Assembly (NCBI GenBank): GCA_945876035.1
Contig: CAMCMU010000015.1
Coordinates: forward strand, 22,849-86,848
Length of the DNA stretch: 64,000 nt
Direction: 5' to 3'
DNA from: Schlesneria paludicola DSM 18645
GTDB taxonomy: Bacteria > Planctomycetota > Planctomycetia > Planctomycetales > Planctomycetaceae
Shown one piece after another: positions 38,805-47,593 of this stretch. Each line of letters begins with the position of its first letter. Positions within the stretch are counted from its first letter, which is position 1. A model generated the notes under the pieces. It did not search any database. It was not told where the DNA came from and saw only the letters and a program-made list of their open reading frames with translations. Made by a program: the position numbers and the translations under genes.

Positions 38805-41800
38805 TCAATTCTCGTTCGGTTCCGTCTTATCGGCCTGCGCATCATCGCTCGTTTGCGGAGGGGATGCGATGGCCAAAGACGTCTCTTGGTGTTGAGGATC
38901 TGTAAGTGGATTCGGCGTGATGGCTGCTCCTGAAATCCTTTTCTGACTGAGCAGACAATGAATCAGCCAGATGGCGAGGAGAGCTGCCAGACCATACGCA
39001 GCCACGGCTAGGCCATGAACGATCAAGTCGGCATCCGTGAGCGCATAAGTGGCTGCCGCGAACGCGGCCAGGATCAGGATAGTTAACTTATTGTCCCAGG
39101 AAGTGCCTCGCAGCACGAGTGCAATCAACACGAGCGATCCACTGATAATCCAAGTGTAGAACGGCAGATGCCACCAGCCGAGAGAGACGGTGTCACGCCC
39201 GCCGAGGTTTGCGTATTGGTATCGACGTCCTTCGGTCGGGAAGTCGACGACGCCCCCGGAATCGGCACCAATCCAGCGATCCAGATCGTGCGTTCCGGAT
39301 GCGTTCTGATGGCGTGAAAACAGCAGTTTTCCCAGTGACGTTCGCCTCTCGACACGGAAGCTGTTCGGTGTTCCGATCAAGGCGTATTGCTCGGGAACCC
39401 AGACCGCAATTCGCAGTTGCTGGACGGTGACAGCGCTGCGCGGCGAACCGCCAACGACAGGCAGACGCAGTAACAGCTTGCCTCCATAACTCTCGAATGG
39501 AGCTGGGCTGAGTGGATTGCGGAACAGGAATACCAGCGAAAATTCCTCGTCAGAGGGTTTGGTCCGAGCCACGTTAACGAAATACGGATCCCAACCCTTT
39601 TTTGATTCGCCCCCAGCTTTCTCCAATGTCACCGGCTTGCGATCAAGCAGTACCGCGAGGGGTTCAACACCCGACGGGAGATCGACTCGCAATCGTTGTC
39701 GTTCACTGGATTTGACCGCATATCGGGCTCGAAACGTAGCCGTCCCAGCTCGATCCAAAACGATTTCCACGAGCGCCTTGCTGACGACCGTTTCGACGAC
39801 ACCTTGAATGTCATACTTGTTGGAACTCAGTTCGAGCGTTATTGGCTGTTTAAAGTAGCGAAAAGCGACGAATCCGTCTTGGCTCAGGTGTCGCAACTCG
39901 CGGACGTCGATCGATTCGACATCGCCTCCGCTGGCCACTGTCGAAACAGACAAAGCCCGATCTTTGACAACGGTCAATTCACCAATGGTGCGTGAGATCT
40001 CGAGAGGGCGAATTCCCGGAGAAACGTGAGACTTGTCATACGGCTCATGAACACGAATTGCTGCGAGGATTGACTTTTCGGATTGGGTGTCGGCATCGAT
40101 CGTGGGAATCAGGTCATAGGTGATCTGAAACGGTTGAGAACCGAGAACATCCCGTTGCATAACAACAGTCCAAGTCACCCAACCGTCGACCGCCGCCACA
40201 GCGCGACTTTTCTGTTTGATCGGCGGCGCGGATCCACCCGCTGTGGAATGGATCTGCACCTTGTCGGCTAGTGCTTCCGGAACGGAGAACCGAAACGTAT
40301 CGATTCCCGCGTATTCCATGAGATACGTCAAATCCGTTGTGACCTGAATCAGTCCTTGGAGGACAGTGGCACGCGTTCCAATCAAGGCCGTCAGACGCGT
40401 CGGTTTGCGGACCGTACGGACGGGAATCTCGACAGGTCGTCGATTGTAGACCCACGATGAGACGAGTCGAGAACCGGCCACCGCCTCCCCTACGGGTGTC
40501 GGATCTGGCTGAGCGGCAATGAGGGTTTCAGTATCGGTCAGGACGTCCAAGAACTCCGGTGCGTAGACTTGAACCCGTCCCGTCTCGATATTGACGCCAA
40601 TCGGCTCCAGAAGTGGCAGCAGTTGGTCTGTTTTCTGAGCCGCGGGCTCGATTGGTCGCGTGGCGAAGAGAGTCATGGCGATGTTGCCAATTGTCTTTTC
40701 CTGGAGACTGATGGTCAGCATGGATTTGTCAGGTGAGACATCAAACTGTTTCATTTTGTCGCAGGCGACGTTTTCAATGCGTAGATTCTCAGGAAGGCGA
40801 AACACCAGTTCAAAAAGACCCGAGCGATCGATCGTCATCGTGCAAATTGACCGCAATTGCAGTTGGTCCTCTTGAAAAATGAGTTGTGAGAACTGATCGA
40901 CGATGATTCGCGGAGCAACGGGTTTGGCGATCAGTTGCAACCGGAATTCCGGACGGTAAAACTTGTAATAGAGCGAGCCGGGGCGTTTGAGTTTCGCATC
41001 GACGTCTTCCGCATCGATTCTCGATAACCCCTGCTGCTCAGCAACCGTGAGTGTCAGATCGGAAGTCTGCTTCACCGCAATCGTTCCGCTCTCGCGAATG
41101 ACGTCAAGGGCATGAATCCCAAACGCTGTTGTGGCCTCCTGCCCTGCAACATCGAACGCTCCAACCGGAGCTGTCATTTCTGTGTGGATTTCCAAGGTCA
41201 GCTTCCGCTCGACGCGTTTCACAAGGTCGACGGTGACAACCTGACGATTCGCCTCGTCCACGGCGTTCCATTCCTTTACTTTTGCGTCGGCAGTGATGTC
41301 GAGAATTCGGTGATCTCGGGGGACAACAATCCGGAGACTGTCGAGCTGACCACGCAAGACCTCGTACGTCAGCCAAGTGTCTGTGTGAATCAATCCTTCG
41401 TCGACAGACACCCGCGTTTCGTTGGTGACGTTGGCCAGTCGATTCATCTCCGGCTTCAGGCTGACTCGCGGATACCAGCTGGCGACAATTTTTTCGGTGG
41501 CACCAACAGAGGCCTTGATCCGTGTTTGTGGGGCCTCGCCTGTCGTTGCGATTGGCTCCGCAATCAACTGTGGATTGAGTACAATCGTCTGATCGGCTTC
41601 AGGAACAAGCAGCTCAAATGTTGTAATCGCGACAGAGGGGATATGAAATTGGAGGATTCGTTCTTGAGGGGTCGTCTCCACCCTCGCAGTCAATTCGAAC
41701 GAAACTTTGTGCTCGCCTGGCGTCGAGAACAAAAGCGCATACCCCTTCTGTTCGCTGTCGGTTCGTCGCAGCAACACATTCTGGGAATCGGATGTCAATT

Positions 41801-42239
41801 GACCGATGGTGGCTTTACCGAACGTTACCGGAACTTCGACCCAGCCTTTGTCGAGCACTTGGACGACGAGATTTGCGGTAATTTTGGCAAAATCCTTTTC
41901 AATGCGGGCGAAATATGTGGCCGATGTGATCACCCCACCGACCGGAGGTCGATCGTTTCGTTTCGCCGCCGTTCCAATCGCTCGCTCAACCAGTTTTAAA
42001 TAGTCAACATACGGCACAAGAATGCTACCATCCTGTTTTTCGAACACTTCCTGCAAATTTTTGTACGGCATGTATATCAGTCGCTCAACCGTATTTGCGT
42101 TCGAGTCACTTTTGGTTGAATCGGTACTCGGAGACTCGCCGAACGAAAAGCCGGGTGCGGCCAGAGCGATCAATCCGCACGCGAAATAAGTCGTGAGCCA
42201 TCTGTGGGTCAACAACCCGCCAAGTTCAGTCGCTGGCAT
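38805..42239 (-). CDS. Large exported membrane-anchored protein, related to the giant protein
   Basis: An 1144-residue protein of unknown family. After a signal peptide (YFACGLIALAAPGFSFG) the N-terminal module begins LIYMPYKNLQEVFEKQDGS and TYFARIEKDFAKITANLVV, the same pattern as both modules of the downstream giant protein (P followed by an aromatic/Leu, then a helix, then xYxARI and beta strands). Most of the protein is predicted beta-rich repeats with many Val/Thr/Asp. Near the C-terminus are three or four membrane segments (WIISGSLVLIALVLRG, LTILILAAFAAATYALT, AVAAYGLAALLAIWLIHCLL) and a charged cytoplasmic tail. The start at 42239 has AAAGGA about 12 bases upstream. It is the promoter-proximal gene of the pair. 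Confidence 0.87.
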   Translation of the reverse strand: MPATELGGLLTHRWLTTYFACGLIALAAPGFSFGESPSTDSTKSDSNANTVERLIYMPYKNLQEVFEKQDGSILVPYVDYLKLVERAIGTAAKRNDRPPVGGVITSATYFARIEKDFAKITANLVVQVLDKGWVEVPVTFGKATIGQLTSDSQNVLLRRTDSEQKGYALLFSTPGEHKVSFELTARVETTPQERILQFHIPSVAITTFELLVPEADQTIVLNPQLIAEPIATTGEAPQTRIKASVGATEKIVASWYPRVSLKPEMNRLANVTNETRVSVDEGLIHTDTWLTYEVLRGQLDSLRIVVPRDHRILDITADAKVKEWNAVDEANRQVVTVDLVKRVERKLTLEIHTEMTAPVGAFDVAGQEATTAFGIHALDVIRESGTIAVKQTSDLTLTVAEQQGLSRIDAEDVDAKLKRPGSLYYKFYRPEFRLQLIAKPVAPRIIVDQFSQLIFQEDQLQLRSICTMTIDRSGLFELVFRLPENLRIENVACDKMKQFDVSPDKSMLTISLQEKTIGNIAMTLFATRPIEPAAQKTDQLLPLLEPIGVNIETGRVQVYAPEFLDVLTDTETLIAAQPDPTPVGEAVAGSRLVSSWVYNRRPVEIPVRTVRKPTRLTALIGTRATVLQGLIQVTTDLTYLMEYAGIDTFRFSVPEALADKVQIHSTAGGSAPPIKQKSRAVAAVDGWVTWTVVMQRDVLGSQPFQITYDLIPTIDADTQSEKSILAAIRVHEPYDKSHVSPGIRPLEISRTIGELTVVKDRALSVSTVASGGDVESIDVRELRHLSQDGFVAFRYFKQPITLELSSNKYDIQGVVETVVSKALVEIVLDRAGTATFRARYAVKSSERQRLRVDLPSGVEPLAVLLDRKPVTLEKAGGESKKGWDPYFVNVARTKPSDEEFSLVFLFRNPLSPAPFESYGGKLLLRLPVVGGSPRSAVTVQQLRIAVWVPEQYALIGTPNSFRVERRTSLGKLLFSRHQNASGTHDLDRWIGADSGGVVDFPTEGRRYQYANLGGRDTVSLGWWHLPFYTWIISGSLVLIALVLRGTSWDNKLTILILAAFAAATYALTDADLIVHGLAVAAYGLAALLAIWLIHCLLSQKRISGAAITPNPLTDPQHQETSLAIASPPQTSDDAQADKTEPNEN

Positions 42240-42616
42240 AAAGAGAATTCCTTTGAATCGAGTGAATCCGCTAACGCGGATGATTCATGGCGAGCTCAAA
42301 TCGCCGCCGCAGTGTCGCCAATTCGCTCGCTGCTTGAGCTAGGGGAACGAATGACAGTCCCCGTGTTGACGCTGTGGGTTATTGTTAATCTTAAAGCAGT
42401 TCACGGTAACGAGGTGATTTCAGCAGAACGGGCAGGCTGTGTCGAGCGTACCGGATGGGGGGGCGTGGAATGCTGAAGGCAGTTGCCATGGTCGCATTCG
42501 TGTGATCAAACATGTATCTAGACGCAGGGCAACTGTGCTTTTCTCCAGCAAAAAAACCGAACGGAAAGACGTTGCCGAGGCCTTTTTGTCGTCACTCAAA
42601 ATGAATTGGATGCTCC
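42240..42616. other. Divergent promoter region of the giant-protein pair
   Basis: 377 bases between the giant-pair start (minus) and the TPR gene start (plus). It must carry promoters for both; I see no protein frame that I support. Confidence 0.5.
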
Positions 42617-43405
42617 ATGATGGACATTCGACGCAGACGTTTCTTATTGGCAGTGTTGTTGGCGGCTTGCACAGCTCGGCGGCTTGTGTCGGAGGAGCCG
42701 TCGGTGCAGGAGCTCCCACTTTCGGGGGAACATCTGTCGGGCTTAGAACAACGGCTTGAGGCGGAGTTGGTCGCGGCCACGAGACGGATGATCCCCGGCA
42801 GCAAGAACGTCAGTCACTATTCACGTCGTGGCGACGCTCTTTTTTTTCTGGCGCGATTTGACGAAGCCGTTGCCGATTACGATCGGATGGTGGAATTGGA
42901 TGGAACGTTTGCAGAGACCCACTGGCGGCGTGGGATCGCTTTATTCTATGCAGGGCGGTTTCCAGCCGCGGCCAGTCAATTTGAAAAGTATCATTCGTTT
43001 GACAAGATCGATCGTGAGAACGGCATCTGGCGTTATTTGTCTCAGTATCGTGCTCACGGTCAGAAGGTGGCTCGCGCCGGCCTCTTGATGTATGACAAGG
43101 ATGATCGAGAACCCTTTCCATCCGTCTACAAACTTTTTGGCGGCACCATGGTCCCTTCGCAGATCCTCGAACAAATCGAGCGGGCGGACATTTCCACGGA
43201 GGAACGCCAGAAACGTCTGTTTTACGCACATCTTTACACGGGGCTGAATGACGCAGTCGAGGGCGATGCCCTGCAAGCTCGGCATCATTTGCGATTGAGT
43301 ACACTCAATCCATGGGCGTTGACCGCGGGATACGGTCCGGCCTACATGTGGCACGTTGGCAGGCTTCACGAGAATTTATTGAGAACCAAACCAGATCAGC
43401 CCTGA
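42617..43405 (+). CDS. Exported TPR (tetratricopeptide) protein
   Basis: A 262-residue protein. The N-terminus RRRRFLLAVLLAACTARRLVS is a signal peptide, possibly with a twin-arginine-like RRRRF. Two or three TPR units are visible: YSRRGDALFFLARFDEAVADY and HWRRGIALFYAGRFPAAASQFE, each with the W/Y-L-x-x-G-x-A pattern. The C-terminal half (FPSVYKLFGGTMVPSQILEQI; AHLYTGLNDAVEGDALQARHHL) is also helical and fits sel1/TPR-like repeats. TPR arrays mediate protein contacts; with export this suggests an envelope scaffold. Tandem ATG codons at 42617 and 42620 make the exact start uncertain by one residue. Confidence 0.87.
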   Translation: MMDIRRRRFLLAVLLAACTARRLVSEEPSVQELPLSGEHLSGLEQRLEAELVAATRRMIPGSKNVSHYSRRGDALFFLARFDEAVADYDRMVELDGTFAETHWRRGIALFYAGRFPAAASQFEKYHSFDKIDRENGIWRYLSQYRAHGQKVARAGLLMYDKDDREPFPSVYKLFGGTMVPSQILEQIERADISTEERQKRLFYAHLYTGLNDAVEGDALQARHHLRLSTLNPWALTAGYGPAYMWHVGRLHENLLRTKPDQP

Positions 43406-43691
43406 CAGCGAGTCGGGATTCGTCTGTGGTAGCAACGGCTGCGGCACGTGGTCGCGACGTGGCGTGACAAAATCGAAAACCGGAAATTGTCAAATCTGTT
43501 TTGTTGTTGTTCCGTATCATTGGCAGAATTTGGCCCGAAAATGTTGCTGTATGACGGGAAAATTATTTGACACCGCGCATTCATGAAATAGATTTCGAAT
43601 GCAGCGATCAGAATCACGGTTTTCTCGGTTTGTCCGGGGGACAGGCGTTGTCCAACGCTCCAACGCGTACGTGTTCAGAAGGGCATTTATC

Positions 43692-45437
43692 ATGCAACGT
43701 TTTCGTGGTCGGAAAGGGATGGATCGAGATCGGCGTGGGGCAATCTTAGTCCTGACCGCCGTCGTCATGGTTTTGATGTTTTCCATTGCCGCACTCGGCA
43801 TCGATCTGAGCTATCTGACGCTGCTGAAGAATCAACTTCAAACGGCGGCAGATGCCGCGGCCCTTGCGGGGGCATTGGAATTGAGTGGGGTGGCAGAACC
43901 GTCGGTCGTTCGGGCAAACGCGTTGGCCGCAATTCAAGACGTGGCATCGAAGCACAAAAATGGTGACAAGTCCTCGGTGACCGTCGACGCTGCGGATGTC
44001 ACGTTTGGCAAGTCCTCCTGGAATACCGCCACGCAAAGTTACACAACTCAGTGGGGCAATGGTTATGTTCCCTACAACGTTGTCAAAGTCCGGGCTGAGC
44101 GTACCGCCGGGGTGAATGGCGCGCCAGACGATCGCGTGCCTCTGCTGTTTGCGTCGATCTTCGGTCAATCGAAGGCCACGATTGGTGCCGAGGCGAGCGC
44201 ATCCTTTCAACCGCGTGATATTATGGTTGTTCTGGACTACTCGGGCTCCATGAACGACGACAGCACGTTTGCACAGATTTCATCTATGGGAAGAACGTAT
44301 ATCGAATCGAACTCTCTGACCATGTGGCACGAGTTGGGTTCGCCGATTTATGGGAAATTGACGTTTACTCCTTCCTACGCCGTGCTCAGTGGCGTGGCGG
44401 CGTCGGGGACGATTCCACACATTGATACGACCTATAAACGCACGTCCATTGCCGTGATTTCCACCAGCAATCTGACGCAGGTCAAATTGCAGTTTTCAAC
44501 CTCCGCGACGCAAACATTCACCGGACTGTCCGCCAAGACGGGGACGTTCGCTGGGACCGGCAGCAATGCCGGCAAGGAAATTACGTATGCCTGGATTAAG
44601 TCTGGGGGAAATCAGGCACTTTCCTCTGGAAATCTTGGCGAGCAGTTCACCTTTTCTGCCACGACGATCAAAACGGCATTGGGGCTGAACATTGCCTACC
44701 CCTATCCTTCCGGCAGTTGGTCGGATTACATCTCGAAAGTCCAAGCATCGAGTGGTGACATCAAAAATGCCGGCTATCGCGACATGTTTGGATACATGAC
44801 TTGGATCGAGTACCTGCAAACGTATCAGCCTTCCAGTGCTCAAACCCCAGACTTGTGGAAGACAAGCGAGCAACCGGTCGGAGTCCTAAAAGATGGTGTT
44901 GACGAGTTTATCAACTACATCCAGAGCATTGAGGCCGACGATTACGTTGGACTGTCGATCTATACTCATACGAATTCAACGGGTGCGATTCTGGAGCACC
45001 CCATGAGCACGAACCTTGACCAAATCAAAACGACCGCGCGACACAGGCAGGCGGGACATTACCTCGCGGGAACGAATATATCGGCCGGAATGCTGGTCGC
45101 CCGCCAAGAGATTGTCGCCCGTGCTCGGCCACGTGCCTTTCGCTTGATGATTGTGATGACCGATGGTGAGGCGAATCTGCCCAACAACACCACGACGGCG
45201 AAAGCGGCGGTGCTCACTGAGGCCAACGCTGCCGCCGCCGCCCAGATCAAAATCGTGACCATCTCTCTCGGTTCCGGTGCCGACATCAGCCTGATGCAAC
45301 AAGTCGCAGACATCACGGGGGGCATTCACTTCAATGTCCCCGGTGGAGTGAGCATCGCGACCGTACAAGCCAACCTTCGGGAAGTTTTTCGGCAGGTTGC
45401 CAGCAGTCGTCCACTGCGGTTGATCAATAGCGATTGA
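43692..45437 (+). CDS. TadG-like protein with a von Willebrand factor A domain
   Basis: A 581-residue protein. RDRRGAILVLTAVVMVLMFSIAALGIDLSYL is the TadG N-terminal membrane segment, followed by LLKNQLQTAADAAALAGALEL, the standard TadG/Flp-associated block. Residues about 175-560 form a VWA domain: MVVLDYSGSMNDDS is the D-x-S-x-S metal (MIDAS) motif and LMIVMTDGEANLPNN supplies the later Asp. An insertion of about 150 residues rich in Ser and Thr lies inside the VWA domain. TadG proteins act at the envelope in tight adherence systems. The start at 43692 removes an Arg-rich leader. It is isolated from other tad genes. Confidence 0.88.
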   Translation: MQRFRGRKGMDRDRRGAILVLTAVVMVLMFSIAALGIDLSYLTLLKNQLQTAADAAALAGALELSGVAEPSVVRANALAAIQDVASKHKNGDKSSVTVDAADVTFGKSSWNTATQSYTTQWGNGYVPYNVVKVRAERTAGVNGAPDDRVPLLFASIFGQSKATIGAEASASFQPRDIMVVLDYSGSMNDDSTFAQISSMGRTYIESNSLTMWHELGSPIYGKLTFTPSYAVLSGVAASGTIPHIDTTYKRTSIAVISTSNLTQVKLQFSTSATQTFTGLSAKTGTFAGTGSNAGKEITYAWIKSGGNQALSSGNLGEQFTFSATTIKTALGLNIAYPYPSGSWSDYISKVQASSGDIKNAGYRDMFGYMTWIEYLQTYQPSSAQTPDLWKTSEQPVGVLKDGVDEFINYIQSIEADDYVGLSIYTHTNSTGAILEHPMSTNLDQIKTTARHRQAGHYLAGTNISAGMLVARQEIVARARPRAFRLMIVMTDGEANLPNNTTTAKAAVLTEANAAAAAQIKIVTISLGSGADISLMQQVADITGGIHFNVPGGVSIATVQANLREVFRQVASSRPLRLINSD

Positions 45438-45476
45438 CCTTCGTGAGTTGGGCCGTGCGGTCATGGACAGGACGCC

Positions 45477-45546
45477 GTGTGTCCCTTGACGAGACGTGTG
45501 TCCCTTGACGAGAGAGGATCTTTGGCACCTGTCTCGTCAACGAGAC
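45477..45546. repeat. Three TTGACGAGA sites, a 19-bp tandem duplication plus an inverted copy
   Basis: Two 19-bp units (45477-45495 and 45496-45514) are identical at 18 positions; both contain TTGACGAGA. A third copy occurs inverted at 45531-45540 and is itself part of a 7-bp hairpin (45531-45546). They lie 100-170 bases upstream of the oxidoreductase start, so they may be operator sites. Confidence 0.75.
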
Positions 45547-45644
45547 AATGTTCAGTGCTGGATTTAGAGGGCCCCGCCATTCTTTTTGTGGCAAAAATTT
45601 CTATACTCGACCCCAATACGGACAACAATGACGGATGGGGTCGC

Positions 45645-47156
45645 ATGGCAAGATATTTTAAATACAAATCGGCTGAGGACGTCGTCAGGAATGCCGAAGA
45701 ACTCGGTTTCTCGCTCCCCATGTCACAGGACTTTCATGTCCTGTTCGAGTCGGTCAAGATCGGTGCCATCACGGTTGGCAATCGTCTCTGCGTTCAACCG
45801 ATGGAAGGTTGCGACGGCACGCTCAATGGTGCGCCAGCGGAGTTGACTTATCGGCGTTATCGCCGATTTGGTGCGGGAGGCGCCAAGCTGATTTGGGGAG
45901 AAGCCACCGCCATTGACGAAGCTGCCCGGATGAATCCGCGACAGCTTTGGTTGCATGATGGCACGGCATCGGAGTTGGAGGAAATGCTGCGCGGTTGCCG
46001 CAGGGCGCACCGCGAGTCGGTCGGTTCGGACGCAGGGCTAGCGGTCGGTCTGCAGCTGACTCATTCGGGACGGTTCAGTTATCGTGGACCGATGCTGGCG
46101 ACTCATGATCCGATTCTCGATCCACTCACGATCGACAAGTCCACTGGCCGAGCCGTTGATGACTCATATCCCCTGTTGACGGACGACGATTTTCGACGAA
46201 TTGAAGACCAATACGTCGCGGCCGCTCAACTCGCAGCACGGATCGGATGCGACTTTGTCGATCTTAAGCAATGTCATCGTTATCTGCTGTCGGAACTGCT
46301 TGCGGCGAAGAATCGTCCGGGCGACTATGGAGGCAGTTTGCAGAATCGGACTCGGCTCATTCGGAACATTATTGGCCGCATCCGCAGCGAGTTGCCACAG
46401 CTCACCATTGTGACGCGTATGAATGTCTACGACGGAATTCCCTATCTCCGCCGCGATCGACTTCCCGCGTCCCAACAACCAGCGATGGAACCCGAGCTGG
46501 AGCCGGACGTGTCGCAGGGCATGGGTATCGCAGTTGCCCACAGACTCCCTGTTCGGGCATCGTTTGGAGTGGATGTGAATGATCACACCGTAATGGACCT
46601 CGAGGAACCTGTCCAAGTCGCCCGTTGGATGAGCGAGTGGGGTGTCTCGGCCATCAATGTGACGATGGGTAATCCGTATGCCAATCCCCACGTCGTTCGT
46701 CCGGCAGAGTTCCCGCCTGTGGATGGATATCATGCTCCAGAACATCCACTGATCGGCGTTCTGCGTCATTTCAAGGCCACGGCGACAATTCAAGCTGCCG
46801 TCCCGGAGATCCCCGTCATTGGCAGCGGATATAGTTGGCTTCAAGACTTCGCCATGCATGCGGGAGCGGGAAACGTCCGAGAGGGTCGTTGTGCGATCGT
46901 GGGTCTCGGCCGCGCGACTCTTTCACATCCGGACTTCGCGAAGCATTTGGAAGCTCACGGAACACTCAATCGAAAGCAAACCTGCCGAACGTTTTCCTAC
47001 TGCACAAACCTGATGCGGATGAAAGACAATCCGCTCGGTCAATATGCGACCGGTTGTCCGCCCTTCGACAAGGAGGTCTACGGTCCGTTGTGGAAAGAAG
47101 TGGAAGAAAAACTGGCTCGGAAGGCGTCTGCAGTGGACCCCGTTACGAATCAATAA
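45645..47156 (+). CDS. Old Yellow Enzyme-family NADH:flavin oxidoreductase
   Basis: A 503-residue FMN enzyme of COG1902. After a leader (ARYFKYKSAEDVVRNAEELG) the TIM barrel begins at residue 30: NRLCVQPMEGCDG, LTYRRYRRFGAGGAKLIWGE, LQLTHSGRFS, and the catalytic block FVDLKQCHRYLLSELLAAKNRPGDYG, in which His/Tyr match the usual H-x-Y proton donor. INVTMGNPY and EGRCAIVGLGRATLSHPD are FMN-phosphate-binding segments. The C-terminus has three Cys (CRTFSYC...GC), a reduced version of the 4Fe-4S ligand set of larger relatives. The N-terminal 28 residues are not usual. Starts further upstream (45477) read across the repeats and are unlikely. Its substrate is unknown. Confidence 0.9.
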   Translation: MARYFKYKSAEDVVRNAEELGFSLPMSQDFHVLFESVKIGAITVGNRLCVQPMEGCDGTLNGAPAELTYRRYRRFGAGGAKLIWGEATAIDEAARMNPRQLWLHDGTASELEEMLRGCRRAHRESVGSDAGLAVGLQLTHSGRFSYRGPMLATHDPILDPLTIDKSTGRAVDDSYPLLTDDDFRRIEDQYVAAAQLAARIGCDFVDLKQCHRYLLSELLAAKNRPGDYGGSLQNRTRLIRNIIGRIRSELPQLTIVTRMNVYDGIPYLRRDRLPASQQPAMEPELEPDVSQGMGIAVAHRLPVRASFGVDVNDHTVMDLEEPVQVARWMSEWGVSAINVTMGNPYANPHVVRPAEFPPVDGYHAPEHPLIGVLRHFKATATIQAAVPEIPVIGSGYSWLQDFAMHAGAGNVREGRCAIVGLGRATLSHPDFAKHLEAHGTLNRKQTCRTFSYCTNLMRMKDNPLGQYATGCPPFDKEVYGPLWKEVEEKLARKASAVDPVTNQ

Positions 47157-47382
47157 ATGTCTGTCGTGGTGCGTCTCAATTTCAGCACGACCTGTCCTGC
47201 AAGAAACCGATTCCTGATCCATTGCCTACGCAGTGTTCGTCGTTCGAGATCAGCGAGATTGTCTGAGGCGACCGGTGTCATTGACGAACAGAACAAAGGA
47301 ATCAATCTGGATCTGAGGAGTCGTTCTCGACAGCACCAAGTCCGTCGTCTTCGCGGGGTGATCTTGGCCGCAATGAAAAATT

Positions 47383-47412
47383 GCCACTCCCCCGTTCCGA
47401 CGGGGGAGCGGC
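47383..47412. repeat. Hairpin with 9-bp GC-rich core
   Basis: Core arms 47387-47395 (CTCCCCCGT) and 47400-47408, 4-base loop, extended by three pairs after one mismatch. On the minus strand it is followed by TTTTTC, so it could terminate antisense transcription. Confidence 0.75.
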
Positions 47413-47426
47413 AGGACATTCTGAGC

Positions 47427-47465
47427 CAGACCCTCAATCCCCACCGCGGGGGGATTGAGGGTCTG
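47427..47465. repeat. Hairpin with perfect 16-bp stem
   Basis: Arms 47427-47442 and 47450-47465 are perfect reverse complements (CAGACCCTCAATCCCC) with a 7-base loop. No T tract follows on the plus strand, so it is not a classical terminator. Confidence 0.88.
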
Positions 47466-47593
47466 TGTCCAACAGACAATGGCCTTTCGGCATTTTGTCG
47501 CCCTATCTAGAATGGGGCGGCCTGTGAGAAACGAAATGTCACACAGTCTGGATCACTGTGGAAGGGATGTCCCTGGAAAAAGCGAGCGAAAAC

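Larger units (their letters stand above)
47157..47593. other. Intergenic region with two strong hairpins
   Basis: 437 bases between the oxidoreductase and the DUF255 gene. It contains the hairpins listed at 47383-47412 and 47427-47465. I see no supported gene. Confidence 0.5.

Noticed and set aside
41112..41999. 295-codon plus-strand open frame inside the 1144-residue gene
   Set aside because: It is antisense to a clear signal-peptide protein, has shadow-like composition (many Arg, Cys, Gln) and no ribosome binding site.
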